Shown: positions 26,598 to 36,090 of the stretch, piece after piece | Layout of the letters: each line of letters starts with the position of its first letter | Numbering within the stretch: position 1 is the stretch's first letter | Source: UM-FILTER-40-17 sp032251335 | GTDB lineage: Bacteria; Bacteroidota; Bacteroidia; Flavobacteriales; Flavobacteriaceae | Direction of reading: 5' to 3' | Assembly (NCBI GenBank): GCA_032251335.1 | Contig: JAVVDW010000016.1 | Location: 1-64,000, forward strand | DNA: 64,000 nucleotides | Notes under the pieces: model-generated | Database searches by the model: none | What the model was told of the DNA's origin: nothing | Seen by the model: the letters and a program-made list of their open reading frames with translations, nothing else | Translations under genes and position numbers: made by a program

Positions 26598-27665
26598 ATG
26601 GCAGGAAACGTTTACGGTTCAATTTTTAGACTTACTACTTTCGGCGAATCACACGGCAAAGGCATCGGTGGTATCATAGACGGTTGCCCCGCGGGTTTAA
26701 CACTCGATTTCACGGCCATTCAACAAGATTTAGACAGGCGCAAACCCGGACAATCGGCCATTGTCACACAGCGAAAAGAATCGGATGAAGTCCAATTTCT
26801 CTCCGGTATTTTTGAAGGAAAAACCACCGGGACACCCATTGCCTTTCTCATTCCAAATACAGATCAGAAGTCGCAAGACTATTCTCATATCAAAGACAGC
26901 TATCGGCCCTCACATGCCGACTACACCTACGATCAAAAATACGGCGCGCGCGACTACAGAGGTGGCGGCAGAAGTTCGGCCAGGGAAACCGCCGCTCGGG
27001 TAGTGGCCGGAGCCATTGCCAAACAACTGCTCGGCAAGGTGCAAATTCAGGCTTACGTTTCTGCCGTGGGAAATTTAAAATTGGATATTCCTTACCCGCA
27101 ACTCGATTTGAAAAATGCGGAAACCAACGCCGTTCGTTGTCCCGACACCCACACCGCTTTGCAAATGGAAACCTACATCAAAGACATTCGCAAACAGGGC
27201 GATACCGTAGGTGGCATTGTGAGTTGTGTGATCCAAAATGTACCCGTGGGATGGGGCGAACCGGTTTTTGACAAACTCCACGCCGAACTAGGCAAAGCGA
27301 TGCTTTCCATCAATGCGGTCAAAGGATTTGAATACGGAAGCGGGTTTGCCGGCGCCTGTATGAAAGGCAGCGAACACAACGACCTTTTCGAAACAGACGG
27401 CACCACCAAAACCAACCACAGTGGTGGTGTACAAGGTGGTATTTCCAATGGAATGGATATCTATTTCAACGTAGCCTTCAAGCCCGTGGCTACACTTATC
27501 CAAAATCAGGAGACGATAGACAAACACGGCCAACCGACAACCATTATGGGCAAAGGCCGTCACGATCCGTGTGTGGTTCCCAGAGCAGTTCCCATCGTAG
27601 AAGCTATGGCCGCATTGGTTCTAGCCGATTTTTATTTGAGAAACCAATCCGCAAAAATTCGATAA
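26598..27665 (+). CDS. aroC: Chorismate synthase
   Basis: A 355-residue enzyme that converts 5-enolpyruvylshikimate 3-phosphate to chorismate with reduced FMN, the last shikimate step. Signatures: GNVYGSIFRLTTFGESHGKG (N-terminus), GGGRSSARETAARVVAG and HDPCVVPRAVPIVEAM near the C-terminus. Length is normal. It has its own promoter right after the ssb hairpin, and no other aromatic amino-acid gene is linked. Confidence 0.98.
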   Translation: MAGNVYGSIFRLTTFGESHGKGIGGIIDGCPAGLTLDFTAIQQDLDRRKPGQSAIVTQRKESDEVQFLSGIFEGKTTGTPIAFLIPNTDQKSQDYSHIKDSYRPSHADYTYDQKYGARDYRGGGRSSARETAARVVAGAIAKQLLGKVQIQAYVSAVGNLKLDIPYPQLDLKNAETNAVRCPDTHTALQMETYIKDIRKQGDTVGGIVSCVIQNVPVGWGEPVFDKLHAELGKAMLSINAVKGFEYGSGFAGACMKGSEHNDLFETDGTTKTNHSGGVQGGISNGMDIYFNVAFKPVATLIQNQETIDKHGQPTTIMGKGRHDPCVVPRAVPIVEAMAALVLADFYLRNQSAKIR

Positions 27666-27757
27666 ATGGGATAGATTCAAATCTTTGTAAACTTAATAGC
27701 TATCCGATTTTTTTAAAATTCAGGAATGAAGTATTGATGTGATAAAAAACAAAACAG

Positions 27758-29053
27758 ATGAAAAAACTCGCCCTACACTGGCAAATCTTATTAGGAATGG
27801 CTTTTGGAGCCATCTTTGCTTTCATTTTTATCCGGTTTTCTTGGGGAACTGCATTCATCACAGATTGGATAAAACCCTTTGGTAATATTTTTATCAACGC
27901 GCTCAAACTCATTGCCGTCCCTTTGATTTTTGCCTCATTGGTCAACGGTATTGCCGAATTGAAAGACATCTCCAAGCTTTCAAAAATGGGCGGCCGCACC
28001 ATAGTGATGTATTTATTTACCACTTTGATTGCCGTATCCATTGGTCTCGTAATTGTAAACCTTATCAATCCCGGAAAATCCATCGCCCCGGAAACGCGCG
28101 AACAACTCATGCAGAGCTATGAAGGTGATGCCGGACAGAAAATTTCGGAAGCGCAACGACAAAGAGACGCTGGACCGCTACAAGCTTTGGAAGATTTAGT
28201 GCCCAGCAATTTTTTTGCAGCCGCTTCGGACAACGGAAACATGCTACAAGTGATCTTTTTTGCACTGTTTTTTGGGGTTTCATTGATTTTGATTCCCGAG
28301 AAAACTTCAAAACCGGTGATGGAATTTTTCAACGGTTTCAACGAGGTCATTCTCAAAATGATAGATTTAATCATGATGGCTGCACCCTACGGCGTATTTG
28401 CCCTTTTGGCTTCTTTGGTGGCCGAAGCACCGAGCAAAGATTTGTTTATCGCCTTGTTGTGGTACGCCTTTACGGTGGTGCTCGGTTTGGCTTTGATGTT
28501 GGGCGTCTATTTGCTGATTGTTTGGGTCTATACCAAGCGCAAGCCTTCTTTCTTTATGAAAGGCATGGCACCGGCGCAACTGTTGGCTTTTTCCACCAGC
28601 TCAAGTGCCGCAACCCTGCCCGTTACCATGGAACGCGTAGAAAAACACTTGGGTGTTGAAGACGATGTGGCGAGTTTTGTATTGCCCATCGGAGCCACCA
28701 TCAACATGGACGGCACAAGTTTATACCAAGCCGTTGCAGCCGTTTTTATTGCACAAGCCTTTGGTATGGATTTGAGTTTAGGCGCGCAACTTGGGATTAT
28801 TGCTACGGCCACTTTGGCCTCTATTGGCAGCGCGGCGGTTCCCGGAGCGGGTATGGTCATGTTGGTAATTGTGCTGGGGCAAGCCGGCATTCCCGAAGCC
28901 GGTCTGGCGCTGATTTTTGCAGTGGACAGACCTTTAGATATGTGTCGTACCATCATCAACGTATCCGGAGATGCCACGGTTTCTATGAGTGTCGCTAAGT
29001 CTTTTGGGCTATTAAAAGAAGAAGACCAACTCGATCAGGAGCTGACAAGTTAA
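27758..29053 (+). CDS. Dicarboxylate/amino acid:cation symporter (DAACS family)
   Basis: A 431-residue inner-membrane transporter of the glutamate/aspartate/dicarboxylate family with eight helices and two re-entrant loops. The HP1 serine-rich loop AFSTSSSAATLP and the TM7 NMDGT motif (INMDGTSLYQ) are intact, as is the C-terminal VDRPLDMCRTIINVSGD. It imports acidic amino acids or C4-dicarboxylates with Na+ or H+; the exact substrate is not decided by sequence. Ten bases separate it from the following SDR gene. Confidence 0.94.
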   Translation: MKKLALHWQILLGMAFGAIFAFIFIRFSWGTAFITDWIKPFGNIFINALKLIAVPLIFASLVNGIAELKDISKLSKMGGRTIVMYLFTTLIAVSIGLVIVNLINPGKSIAPETREQLMQSYEGDAGQKISEAQRQRDAGPLQALEDLVPSNFFAAASDNGNMLQVIFFALFFGVSLILIPEKTSKPVMEFFNGFNEVILKMIDLIMMAAPYGVFALLASLVAEAPSKDLFIALLWYAFTVVLGLALMLGVYLLIVWVYTKRKPSFFMKGMAPAQLLAFSTSSSAATLPVTMERVEKHLGVEDDVASFVLPIGATINMDGTSLYQAVAAVFIAQAFGMDLSLGAQLGIIATATLASIGSAAVPGAGMVMLVIVLGQAGIPEAGLALIFAVDRPLDMCRTIINVSGDATVSMSVAKSFGLLKEEDQLDQELTS

Positions 29054-29062
29054 ATAAATTCG

Positions 29063-29872
29063 ATGACTCAAAAGATTGTTTTCATTACAGGCGCATCTTC
29101 AGGCATTGGGCTGGCCATAGCCAATTACCTCCACCAGAATGGTTACAAGGTTTTTGGCACAAGTCGAAATCCTGAAAAGATAAAGCAAAATATTCCTTTT
29201 ACATTGTTGCCTTTAGATGTCAACGACACCGAAAGCATCTCGCAAGCGGTAGAGACAATTTTAAAGCAAACCGGCCGCATTGATGTGTTGATAAACAATG
29301 CCGGAAAAGGGATAGCCGGACCGCTCGAAGAAATTCCGGAAACGGAGATGAAAGCAGTATTTGATACCAATTTTTTTGGTCCTATTCGAATGATAAAAGC
29401 CGTTTTGCCTTCGATGCGAAGCCAAAAAAAGGGTTTGGTGATTAACATTACCTCCATCGCCGGCTATATGGGTTTGCCTTTTCGCGGCGTGTATTCAGCT
29501 ACCAAAGGTGCCTTGGCACTTGTCACCGAATCCATCAATATGGAGTGCCGCCAACACGGCATCCGTTTCGTGAATATAGCACCCGGTGATTTTGCCACAA
29601 ACATCGCATCGGGTCGCTACCACGTTCCTTTACAAGGTTATTCGCCCTATCGCAAAGGGTATCAAACTTCTCTTGAAATGATGAATACACACGTTGATGC
29701 CGGAGGCGATCCGTCTGACGTCGCTAAAATGGTACACAAAATCATTGAAAATAAAAATCCGAAAATCAACTACAAAGCAGCCGCTTTTACCGAAAAAATG
29801 GGCATCGTTCTAAAGCGATTGCTTCCTGATAATGTTTATGAAAAGATGTTGATGAAGCATTTTAAATTGTAA
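29063..29872 (+). CDS. Short-chain dehydrogenase/reductase
   Basis: A 269-residue SDR with the nucleotide loop TGASSGIG (10-17), the NNAG motif, the catalytic Ser in NITSIAGY and the Y-x3-K of YSATK. Classical SDR length and order. The substrate is unknown; relatives act on short-chain alcohols, retinol-like or lipid substrates. Its proximity to the symporter (10 bases) suggests co-transcription but not a shared pathway. Confidence 0.93.
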   Translation: MTQKIVFITGASSGIGLAIANYLHQNGYKVFGTSRNPEKIKQNIPFTLLPLDVNDTESISQAVETILKQTGRIDVLINNAGKGIAGPLEEIPETEMKAVFDTNFFGPIRMIKAVLPSMRSQKKGLVINITSIAGYMGLPFRGVYSATKGALALVTESINMECRQHGIRFVNIAPGDFATNIASGRYHVPLQGYSPYRKGYQTSLEMMNTHVDAGGDPSDVAKMVHKIIENKNPKINYKAAAFTEKMGIVLKRLLPDNVYEKMLMKHFKL

Positions 29873-29968
29873 TTTTACAAACGCGATTTTTAAAACCGTA
29901 ATCATATCCAAATGAATTGATAAGTCGGCACAAAGCCATTGTGAATAAATTTTTTAAATTATTGTTAT

Positions 29969-30622
29969 ATGAAGTTTTTTATCGATACCGCCAACCTCAA
30001 ACAAATAGAAGAAGCGCAGGCCCTAGGTGTGCTCGACGGTGTGACGACCAACCCTTCGCTTATGGCAAAAGAGGGCATCACCGGGCGCAACAACATTCTC
30101 AAACACTATGTGGACATCTGCAATATGGTAGATGGTGATGTAAGTGCAGAAGTGATTGCAACAGATTTTGATGGGATGGTACGTGAAGGTGAGCAATTGG
30201 CATCTCTACATCCGCAAATTGTTGTGAAAGTGCCCATGATTAAAGACGGTATCAAGGCCATTCGGTACTTTACAGATCACGGCATCAAAACAAATTGCAC
30301 GCTGGTCTTTTCTGCCGGACAAGCTTTGTTGGCTGCCAAAGCCGGTGCCACTTATGTTTCACCCTTTATTGGCCGCCTCGATGATGTATCTACAGATGGC
30401 CTGCAACTCATAGAAGATATCCGTACGATTTATGACAACTACGGCTACGAAACCGAGATTTTAGCTGCGTCCGTTCGCCACGTAATGCACATTGTAGAAT
30501 GTGCCAAACTCGGAGCCGATGTGATGACTGGGCCGCTTTCAGCCATTCTGGGCTTGCTGAACCATCCACTTACAGACATAGGTTTGGCTAAGTTTTTAGC
30601 AGATTATCAAAAAGGCAATTAA
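29969..30622 (+). CDS. fsa: Fructose-6-phosphate aldolase (transaldolase-like)
   Basis: A 217-residue TalC/Fsa-type class I aldolase. The Schiff-base lysine is K87 in VVKVPM, and DGVTTNPSLMAKEG carries the phosphate and active-site residues. This small form may act as fructose-6-phosphate aldolase or as transaldolase in the pentose phosphate pathway; sequence alone does not settle which. It is five bases upstream of the LolD-like ATPase gene. Confidence 0.9.
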   Translation: MKFFIDTANLKQIEEAQALGVLDGVTTNPSLMAKEGITGRNNILKHYVDICNMVDGDVSAEVIATDFDGMVREGEQLASLHPQIVVKVPMIKDGIKAIRYFTDHGIKTNCTLVFSAGQALLAAKAGATYVSPFIGRLDDVSTDGLQLIEDIRTIYDNYGYETEILAASVRHVMHIVECAKLGADVMTGPLSAILGLLNHPLTDIGLAKFLADYQKGN

Positions 30623-30626
30623 GGCT

Positions 30627-31313
30627 ATGGCAAAAGTAATCGACATGAAACGCATCATCCGAGATTTTCAAATGGGAGAACAGGTGGTGCACGTCTTAAA
30701 AAGTATAGATCTCGAGATAGAAAAAGGAGATTATGTAGCCATAATGGGTCCTTCGGGCTCCGGCAAATCTACATTGATGAATCTTGTGGGTTGTTTAGAC
30801 ACGCCCACCTCAGGAACCTACATTCTCAACGGCAAAGACGTCAGCCAAATGTCTGACAACGAATTGGCCGAAGTTCGCAATAAAGAAATTGGGTTTGTCT
30901 TTCAAACTTTCAACCTGATGCCGCGTACCACAGCGTTGGACAATGTGGCATTGCCCATGGTGTATGCCGGTTTTTCAAAAAGTGAACGCGTAAAAAGAGC
31001 CACCGAAGTGCTGAAAGATGTAGGCCTGGCCGATAGAATGGACCACAAACCCAACCAGCTTTCGGGCGGCCAACGACAACGGGTAGCAGTAGGCAGGGCT
31101 TTGGTGAACCATCCATCTATCATTTTGGCCGATGAGCCAACGGGTAATTTGGATTCCACCACCTCTATTGAAATCATGCATCTTTTTGATGAAATTCACG
31201 CCAAAGGCAATACGGTTATTTTGGTCACACACGAAGAAGATATCGCCTTACACGCGCACCGGATCATCCGCCTACGCGATGGGATTATTGAAAAAGATGA
31301 ACGTATAAAATAA
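30627..31313 (+). CDS. ABC transporter ATP-binding protein (LolD/MacB type)
   Basis: A 228-residue ATPase. Walker A GPSGSGKST (41-49), Q-loop (FVFQTFNLMP), signature LSGGQRQR, Walker B IILADEP and the H-loop LVTHEE are all intact. The sequence places it in the MacB/LolD/FtsE-like group that extracts or exports lipoproteins, antibiotics or peptides with a MacB-type permease. No permease is adjacent, so it may work with one encoded elsewhere. An alternative start at the ATG of MKRIIRDF is possible. A hairpin follows the stop. Confidence 0.92.
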   Translation: MAKVIDMKRIIRDFQMGEQVVHVLKSIDLEIEKGDYVAIMGPSGSGKSTLMNLVGCLDTPTSGTYILNGKDVSQMSDNELAEVRNKEIGFVFQTFNLMPRTTALDNVALPMVYAGFSKSERVKRATEVLKDVGLADRMDHKPNQLSGGQRQRVAVGRALVNHPSIILADEPTGNLDSTTSIEIMHLFDEIHAKGNTVILVTHEEDIALHAHRIIRLRDGIIEKDERIK

Positions 31314-31315
31314 GA

Positions 31316-31342
31316 TTTTTGGTTTGAGCTTAAAACCAAAAA
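31316..31342. terminator. Hairpin after the LolD-like gene
   Basis: TTTTTGGTTT (31316-31325) pairs with AAACCAAAAA (31333-31342), with GAGCTT and flanking bases as loop. A 10-bp A/T-rich stem without a clear following T-run on either side; a weak terminator at best. Confidence 0.45.
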
Positions 31343-31821
31343 ATGCTTACAAGATAGCGTTGATTTGCAATCTGTACTCCGTTTATTTAAAAAATGTAAT
31401 TTCGTTTGTTTTTGTAATAACGTATCCACAACTTACAAGGCAATAACAAACGAATAAGCTTTTATATTAAGATATCAACTGGTAGGTGTACAGATATTTT
31501 TTACAAGATTAAGTAAAAAATACCATTTGACAAACGCACTTTCATATTGTAAAAAAATCATGTTTTTTAAAATCCGTGCTATAGATTTAAGAATGATAAG
31601 ATTATCTCTTAAAACACTTATTATCATGCACCAAGAAATACGAACTCAACATAATAAAATTTTTATCATGTACTTAGCGGAAATATATATATTTGGATTG
31701 ACTAACAGTTCGAAACAAGGGAATCTATCCAAATTAAGAGCTTAAAACAATTTTTTAACCTGTATCCATACTATAGGACGAGACAGAGCTAAAGACTAAC
31801 ATAAAAGAACAGACAAGAGGA
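31343..31821. other. A+T-rich intergenic region before the MBOAT gene
   Basis: About 480 bases of low-G+C DNA on the left edge of the MBOAT/SGNH island. No convincing gene is seen; the 72-codon frame at 31527-31745 has no family resemblance and poor composition. A GTATCCACA 9-mer at 31422-31430 resembles a DnaA box but stands alone. Confidence 0.5.
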
Positions 31822-33270
31822 ATGCTTTTTAACTCAATAGACTTTGCGATTTTCTTACCGTTAGTTTTTATACTTTATTGGTTTGTTACAGACAAAAACT
31901 TGAAACTGCAAAACTTTCTTATAGTTGTAGCGAGTTATTTATTCTACGGCTGGTGGGATTGGAGATTTCTATCATTGATTTTGTTCAGCACCCTTGTTGA
32001 CTTCACAGTTGGACGACAATTAAAAAATGAAGAAAACCAAATTAAAAGAAGAATATTGTTATGGACGAGTATTTTAGTAAATCTTGGATTTCTTGGTTTT
32101 TTCAAATACTACAACTTTTTCCTTGATAACTTTATTAATGCCTTTTCATTTTTTGGAACAGAAATTCAAGCCAATACTTTGAACATCATTTTACCTGTTG
32201 GTATTAGTTTCTACACGTTTCAGACATTAAGTTACAGCATTGATGTTTATAAACGAAAACTTGAACCGACAAAGGACTTTATTGCATTTTCTGCTTTTGT
32301 TAGTTTCTTTCCTCAATTGGTTGCAGGACCAATCGAAAGAGCAACTAATTTGTTGCCCCAATTCTACAACAAACGCACTTTTGATTATTCAAAAGCAGTT
32401 GACGGATTGCGGCAAATACTTTGGGGTTTATTCAAGAAAATAGTAATTGCAGACAATTGTGCTGAGTTTGCAAATCAGATTTTTAATAACTCAGCAGATA
32501 TGAACGGAAGTACTCTTGTTTTAGGGGCGTTGTTTTTTACCTTCCAAATTTATGGTGACTTTTCAGGTTATTCCGATATTGCGATTGGTTCTTCTAGACT
32601 CTTCGGGTTTGACCTAATGCGGAATTTCAACTTTCCATATTTTTCAAGAGATATAGCGGAATTTTGGAGACGTTGGCATATATCACTATCAACTTGGTTT
32701 AGGGATTACCTTTATATCCCATTAGGTGGAAGTCGCGGTGGCACTTGGATGAAAGTTAGAAATACTTTTATCATTTTTATTGTCAGCGGTTTTTGGCACG
32801 GTGCGAATTGGACATTTATTGTTTGGGGTGTATTGAATGCAATTTATTTCTTGCCTCTATTATTGACTAATAAAAACAGGAATAATTTGGAAACCGTTGC
32901 TCAAGGAAAATTACTACCAAGCGTAAAGGAGTTTTCACTTATGTTGCTAACCTTTGGATTAACTGTGCTTGCTTGGATATTCTTTAGAGCGGAAAATATT
33001 GGACATGCTTTAAATTATATTTCTGAGATTTTTTCAACCTCACTTTTTGAAATACCTAAATTCTTTGAAATGCGAAGAGCTCTGATAACAATTATTCTAA
33101 CTGGAATTTTTGTTTTTATTGAATGGTTAGGTAGAGAGCAACAATTCGCCATACAAAATATAGGCCTTAAATGGAAACGCCCTATAAGATATGCAATGTA
33201 CTATGCAATTATCATTGCAATTTTTTGGTTTGGCGGAAAAGAACAACAATTTATTTACTTTCAGTTTTAA
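31822..33270 (+). CDS. MBOAT family O-acyltransferase (AlgI-like)
   Basis: A 482-residue polytopic protein of the MBOAT/AlgI/DltB family, which moves acyl (usually acetyl) groups across the inner membrane for surface-glycan O-acylation. Hallmarks: LPVGISFYTFQTLSY, FFPQLVAGPI, FWRRWHISLSTWFRDYLYIP and the catalytic His326 in GFWHGANWTF. It is complete. It sits three bases before an SGNH-like partner, like the AlgI/AlgJ and WssH/I pairs. Base composition is distinctly more A+T-rich than flanking core genes, suggesting horizontal acquisition. Confidence 0.93.
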   Translation: MLFNSIDFAIFLPLVFILYWFVTDKNLKLQNFLIVVASYLFYGWWDWRFLSLILFSTLVDFTVGRQLKNEENQIKRRILLWTSILVNLGFLGFFKYYNFFLDNFINAFSFFGTEIQANTLNIILPVGISFYTFQTLSYSIDVYKRKLEPTKDFIAFSAFVSFFPQLVAGPIERATNLLPQFYNKRTFDYSKAVDGLRQILWGLFKKIVIADNCAEFANQIFNNSADMNGSTLVLGALFFTFQIYGDFSGYSDIAIGSSRLFGFDLMRNFNFPYFSRDIAEFWRRWHISLSTWFRDYLYIPLGGSRGGTWMKVRNTFIIFIVSGFWHGANWTFIVWGVLNAIYFLPLLLTNKNRNNLETVAQGKLLPSVKEFSLMLLTFGLTVLAWIFFRAENIGHALNYISEIFSTSLFEIPKFFEMRRALITIILTGIFVFIEWLGREQQFAIQNIGLKWKRPIRYAMYYAIIIAIFWFGGKEQQFIYFQF

Positions 33271-33273
33271 AAT

Positions 33274-34329
33274 ATGAAAAGGTTTATTGCTAAATCAGTA
33301 CTTTTTATTTTACCATTTTTCATTTTACATATAATAACTTCTTTATTCTACACTGATAGTGCAAATAAAGACTTATTACGTATTGGATTAATACCCAATA
33401 TTTATAAGAATTATAGAGATATTTTTAAACGTGATAATGACGAAAAATATAAATATGTAAAACTTTCGGAAACAAAAAATAAGAATTTCAAAATCATGAC
33501 CATTGGGGATTCATTCTCAAACAAAGGAGCTGATGGATATAACAACTTTTTAGCTGAAGATTTTAGCGTTTTACATATTGACCGTTTTGTATCAAAAAAT
33601 CCAATTCAGACACTAATTAATCTCAGTAATGGGAATTTCTTTGATCACTATAAAATAAAATTTGTAATTCTTCAAAACGTTGAGCGTCATTTAATTGATA
33701 ATATAAAGGATGTAGAAAAAAATAAAAAATTCACATTAAACGATATTGATTCCATCTTAGAGAATCGGGAAATAAATATGAAAACTTATAGATATGATTT
33801 TTTTTCTAGAACAACTCTAAAATTTCCGTTGTACACTATGCCTAAATATTTTTTCTCAAAAAATTACCTCTCCAACAATGCTGTGTACAATTATGATTTA
33901 AATAATAATTCGGCTTTTAGTAATTTCTCAAATAAATTGCTGTTTTATCACGTTGACCTTAGTAATACAGAACAAAATAATAATATTGAGAATTGCATAC
34001 AACTAAACAACATCTTAAATGATATTTCACTCAAATTAAAGAAAAAAAATATCCAATTAATTTTTTTGCCATCACCTGATAAATACGACATGTATTATGA
34101 CATGATTATTGAGAACAAAAAATTACCCAAACCCTATTTCTTTAACAATTTTGATTCATTAAAGAAGAATTTTATATATATAGACACCAAATCTCTTTTA
34201 TTGGAATATATTTATGAGATGACTGACTTATATTTTTACGATGACACACATTGGTCACCAGTAGCTTCAAAAATTATAGCAGAAAAAATTAAAGAGGTTA
34301 TAAATAAACATGAAAAGTTTCAAAAATAA
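33274..34329 (+). CDS. SGNH-like O-acetyltransferase partner of MBOAT
   Basis: A 351-residue protein with an N-terminal hydrophobic anchor (residues about 8-26) and an extracytoplasmic domain. Gly-Asp-Ser at 78-80 (MTIGDSFS) would be SGNH block I, and D323-D-T-H326-W near the C-terminus (YFYDDTHWSP) would supply Asp and His. This fits the AlgJ/AlgX/DltD-type partners that receive acyl groups from MBOAT proteins and pass them to a polysaccharide. Overall similarity is not obvious, so the assignment rests on motifs and context. It is extremely A+T-rich, about 25% G+C in the part I counted. Confidence 0.65.
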   Translation: MKRFIAKSVLFILPFFILHIITSLFYTDSANKDLLRIGLIPNIYKNYRDIFKRDNDEKYKYVKLSETKNKNFKIMTIGDSFSNKGADGYNNFLAEDFSVLHIDRFVSKNPIQTLINLSNGNFFDHYKIKFVILQNVERHLIDNIKDVEKNKKFTLNDIDSILENREINMKTYRYDFFSRTTLKFPLYTMPKYFFSKNYLSNNAVYNYDLNNNSAFSNFSNKLLFYHVDLSNTEQNNNIENCIQLNNILNDISLKLKKKNIQLIFLPSPDKYDMYYDMIIENKKLPKPYFFNNFDSLKKNFIYIDTKSLLLEYIYEMTDLYFYDDTHWSPVASKIIAEKIKEVINKHEKFQK

Positions 34330-34335
34330 ACCTCA

Positions 34336-35328
34336 TTAATTCCGGTCGGCCTTTTTAAGCGCTTTTCTTTGTTCTCTTTCCAATTTTTTGAAATAGCCCC
34401 GCAACAAAAAGTTGTGTTTGAGTGCTTCCATATTTTCGTTAAAACGCGCTGTCCCGGACTTGATGTTTTGCAGCGTAGAATCTATGTTTTGAACTAGGAT
34501 TGTATCTTGAGTGAGGTAGTGCAAAGTGCCTTTTCCTTCCTGGATTTCGCTGAGCAAGTGGTTTAAATGATCGGTAACCTGTATCATTTCTTCGCTTGAT
34601 TTCTCCAAATTGGCTACAATGTTTTTCATTTTAACCCCCGAAGCGGTATCGCTCAGCAAAACACCGGCTACACTTTCAGAAAAATTGACTGAAGCAATTA
34701 TTTCGTTTAAAGACGCCATTGCTTGTGAAGCGCCTTCACTGGTTTTCCGCAATTCAAAAAGCGTTTGTCTAAACTGATTGGCCAATACGGTATCGGTAAT
34801 AAGCATACCCAAAGTGCCTTTTCCTTCATTGATATTGGAGGTGATTTTGAGTAAGTCGGAGGTCAGTAAAGCAGCGTTTTCATTGGTAACATTGAGGGTG
34901 GTGAGCATGTCATTGACTCCGATTTTACTGTAAGATTGGATGGTGTCATGCGAACTTATAAAGTCGGCGGTTCCTTGAGCCGGAATGATGTTGACAATCA
35001 TGCTTCCAACCAACCCATCTGAGCCAATGGTGGCCACCGCATTTTTTTTGATGACGTTTTTCAACTTTTCTCCTACGCGCATTTCCACCCGGATGAGCGT
35101 ATCGCTCAATAGTACCGTTTTGGCAACAGTTCCGATGTTGATGCCCGAATATCGAACATTATTACCGGTTTGTAAACCGTTTACATTTCTGAAATGGGTG
35201 TAAATCGTAATGTTCTTGGTAAATAAGTTTTGCCTGTTTCCGATAAAATACAATGCCGCTACCAAGAGAGCCGTACCCAAAACGACGAACAAACCTAATT
35301 TGAATTTTTCCGGTGCTGAATTTCTCAT
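34336..35328 (-). CDS. mlaD: MlaD family MCE-domain lipid transport protein
   Basis: A 330-residue periplasmic protein anchored by an N-terminal helix (about 10-27, VVLGTALLVAALYFIG). The MCE domain covers about 38-118 (ITIYTHFRNVNGLQTGNNVR and the GSDGLVGSMIVNI end). The rest is a long helical region with two GKGTLGML/GKGTLHYL repeats, likely coiled-coil. It binds lipids for the MlaEF transporter. Last gene of a three-gene minus-strand operon, 12 bases after mlaF. Confidence 0.92.
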   Translation of the reverse strand: MRNSAPEKFKLGLFVVLGTALLVAALYFIGNRQNLFTKNITIYTHFRNVNGLQTGNNVRYSGINIGTVAKTVLLSDTLIRVEMRVGEKLKNVIKKNAVATIGSDGLVGSMIVNIIPAQGTADFISSHDTIQSYSKIGVNDMLTTLNVTNENAALLTSDLLKITSNINEGKGTLGMLITDTVLANQFRQTLFELRKTSEGASQAMASLNEIIASVNFSESVAGVLLSDTASGVKMKNIVANLEKSSEEMIQVTDHLNHLLSEIQEGKGTLHYLTQDTILVQNIDSTLQNIKSGTARFNENMEALKHNFLLRGYFKKLEREQRKALKKADRN

Positions 35329-35340
35329 GGTTTATAATTT

Positions 35341-36090
35341 TTACTTAAAAAATGCTTTTATATTTGGGTCATTAGACTGTGTGAGTTCTTGAAAAGTGCC
35401 CTCGGCATAATTGACGCCATCGACCAGTAAAATCATTCGATTGCTGATGACCCGCGCACAATCTACATCGTGTGTTATAATTAAAGAGGAGGTTCCGTAT
35501 GTTTTTTGAATGGCCCTCATCAGTTGTATGATTTCCTTGGCGGTAATCGGGTCGAGTCCGGTGGTGGGTTCGTCATAAAGCATAATTTTGGGTTTTAGGA
35601 TTAAAGCCCTCGCCAACGCCACCCTGCGTTTCATGCCACCGGAGAGTTCATCCGGCATAAGGTCTATTGCGTGTTCAAGACCTACATTGGCCAAAGCTTC
35701 CCGTATCCATTTTTCTGTATCTTCTTCTCTGCCCATTATATGGGCGTGTCTGCGCAAGGGGAAATAGAGGTTTTCGCGAACCGTCATGGAGTCGTACAGA
35801 GCGCTGCCCTGAAAAAGAAAACCAATTTCGGTACGCAGCAAATCCAATTCGCGTTGTCCTAAGGTTGTGATGTCTTGTCCTTTTATACGTATGCTGCCGC
35901 CATCTGCCTGCATCAACCCAACCAGGCATTTAATCATCACAGATTTTCCCGAACCCGATTTTCCCATGACAACCAGGTTTTCACCTTTGTATAATTGCAG
36001 GTTAAACCCGTTTAGCACTTTGTTGTCTCCAAAATGCTTGTACAAGTTTTTTAATTCTAATACCGGTTCCTCTTTGACATTTGTCTTCAT
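35341..36090 (-). CDS. mlaF: Lipid transport ABC ATPase MlaF
   Basis: A 249-residue ATPase with Walker A GKSGSGKS (43-50), Q-loop LFQGSALYDSMTV, signature LSGGMKRR, Walker B IMLYDEP and the GLDP motif. The FQGSALYDSMTV segment is typical of MlaF/Ttg2A proteins. It energises lipid movement between the inner and outer membranes. It overlaps mlaE by four bases and is followed by mlaD. Confidence 0.95.
   Translation of the reverse strand: MKTNVKEEPVLELKNLYKHFGDNKVLNGFNLQLYKGENLVVMGKSGSGKSVMIKCLVGLMQADGGSIRIKGQDITTLGQRELDLLRTEIGFLFQGSALYDSMTVRENLYFPLRRHAHIMGREEDTEKWIREALANVGLEHAIDLMPDELSGGMKRRVALARALILKPKIMLYDEPTTGLDPITAKEIIQLMRAIQKTYGTSSLIITHDVDCARVISNRMILLVDGVNYAEGTFQELTQSNDPNIKAFFK

Noticed and set aside
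31527..31745. 72-codon plus-strand frame upstream of the MBOAT gene
   Set aside because: Composition and residue pattern do not look like a real protein, it has no recognisable domain, and it sits in A+T-rich intergenic DNA.
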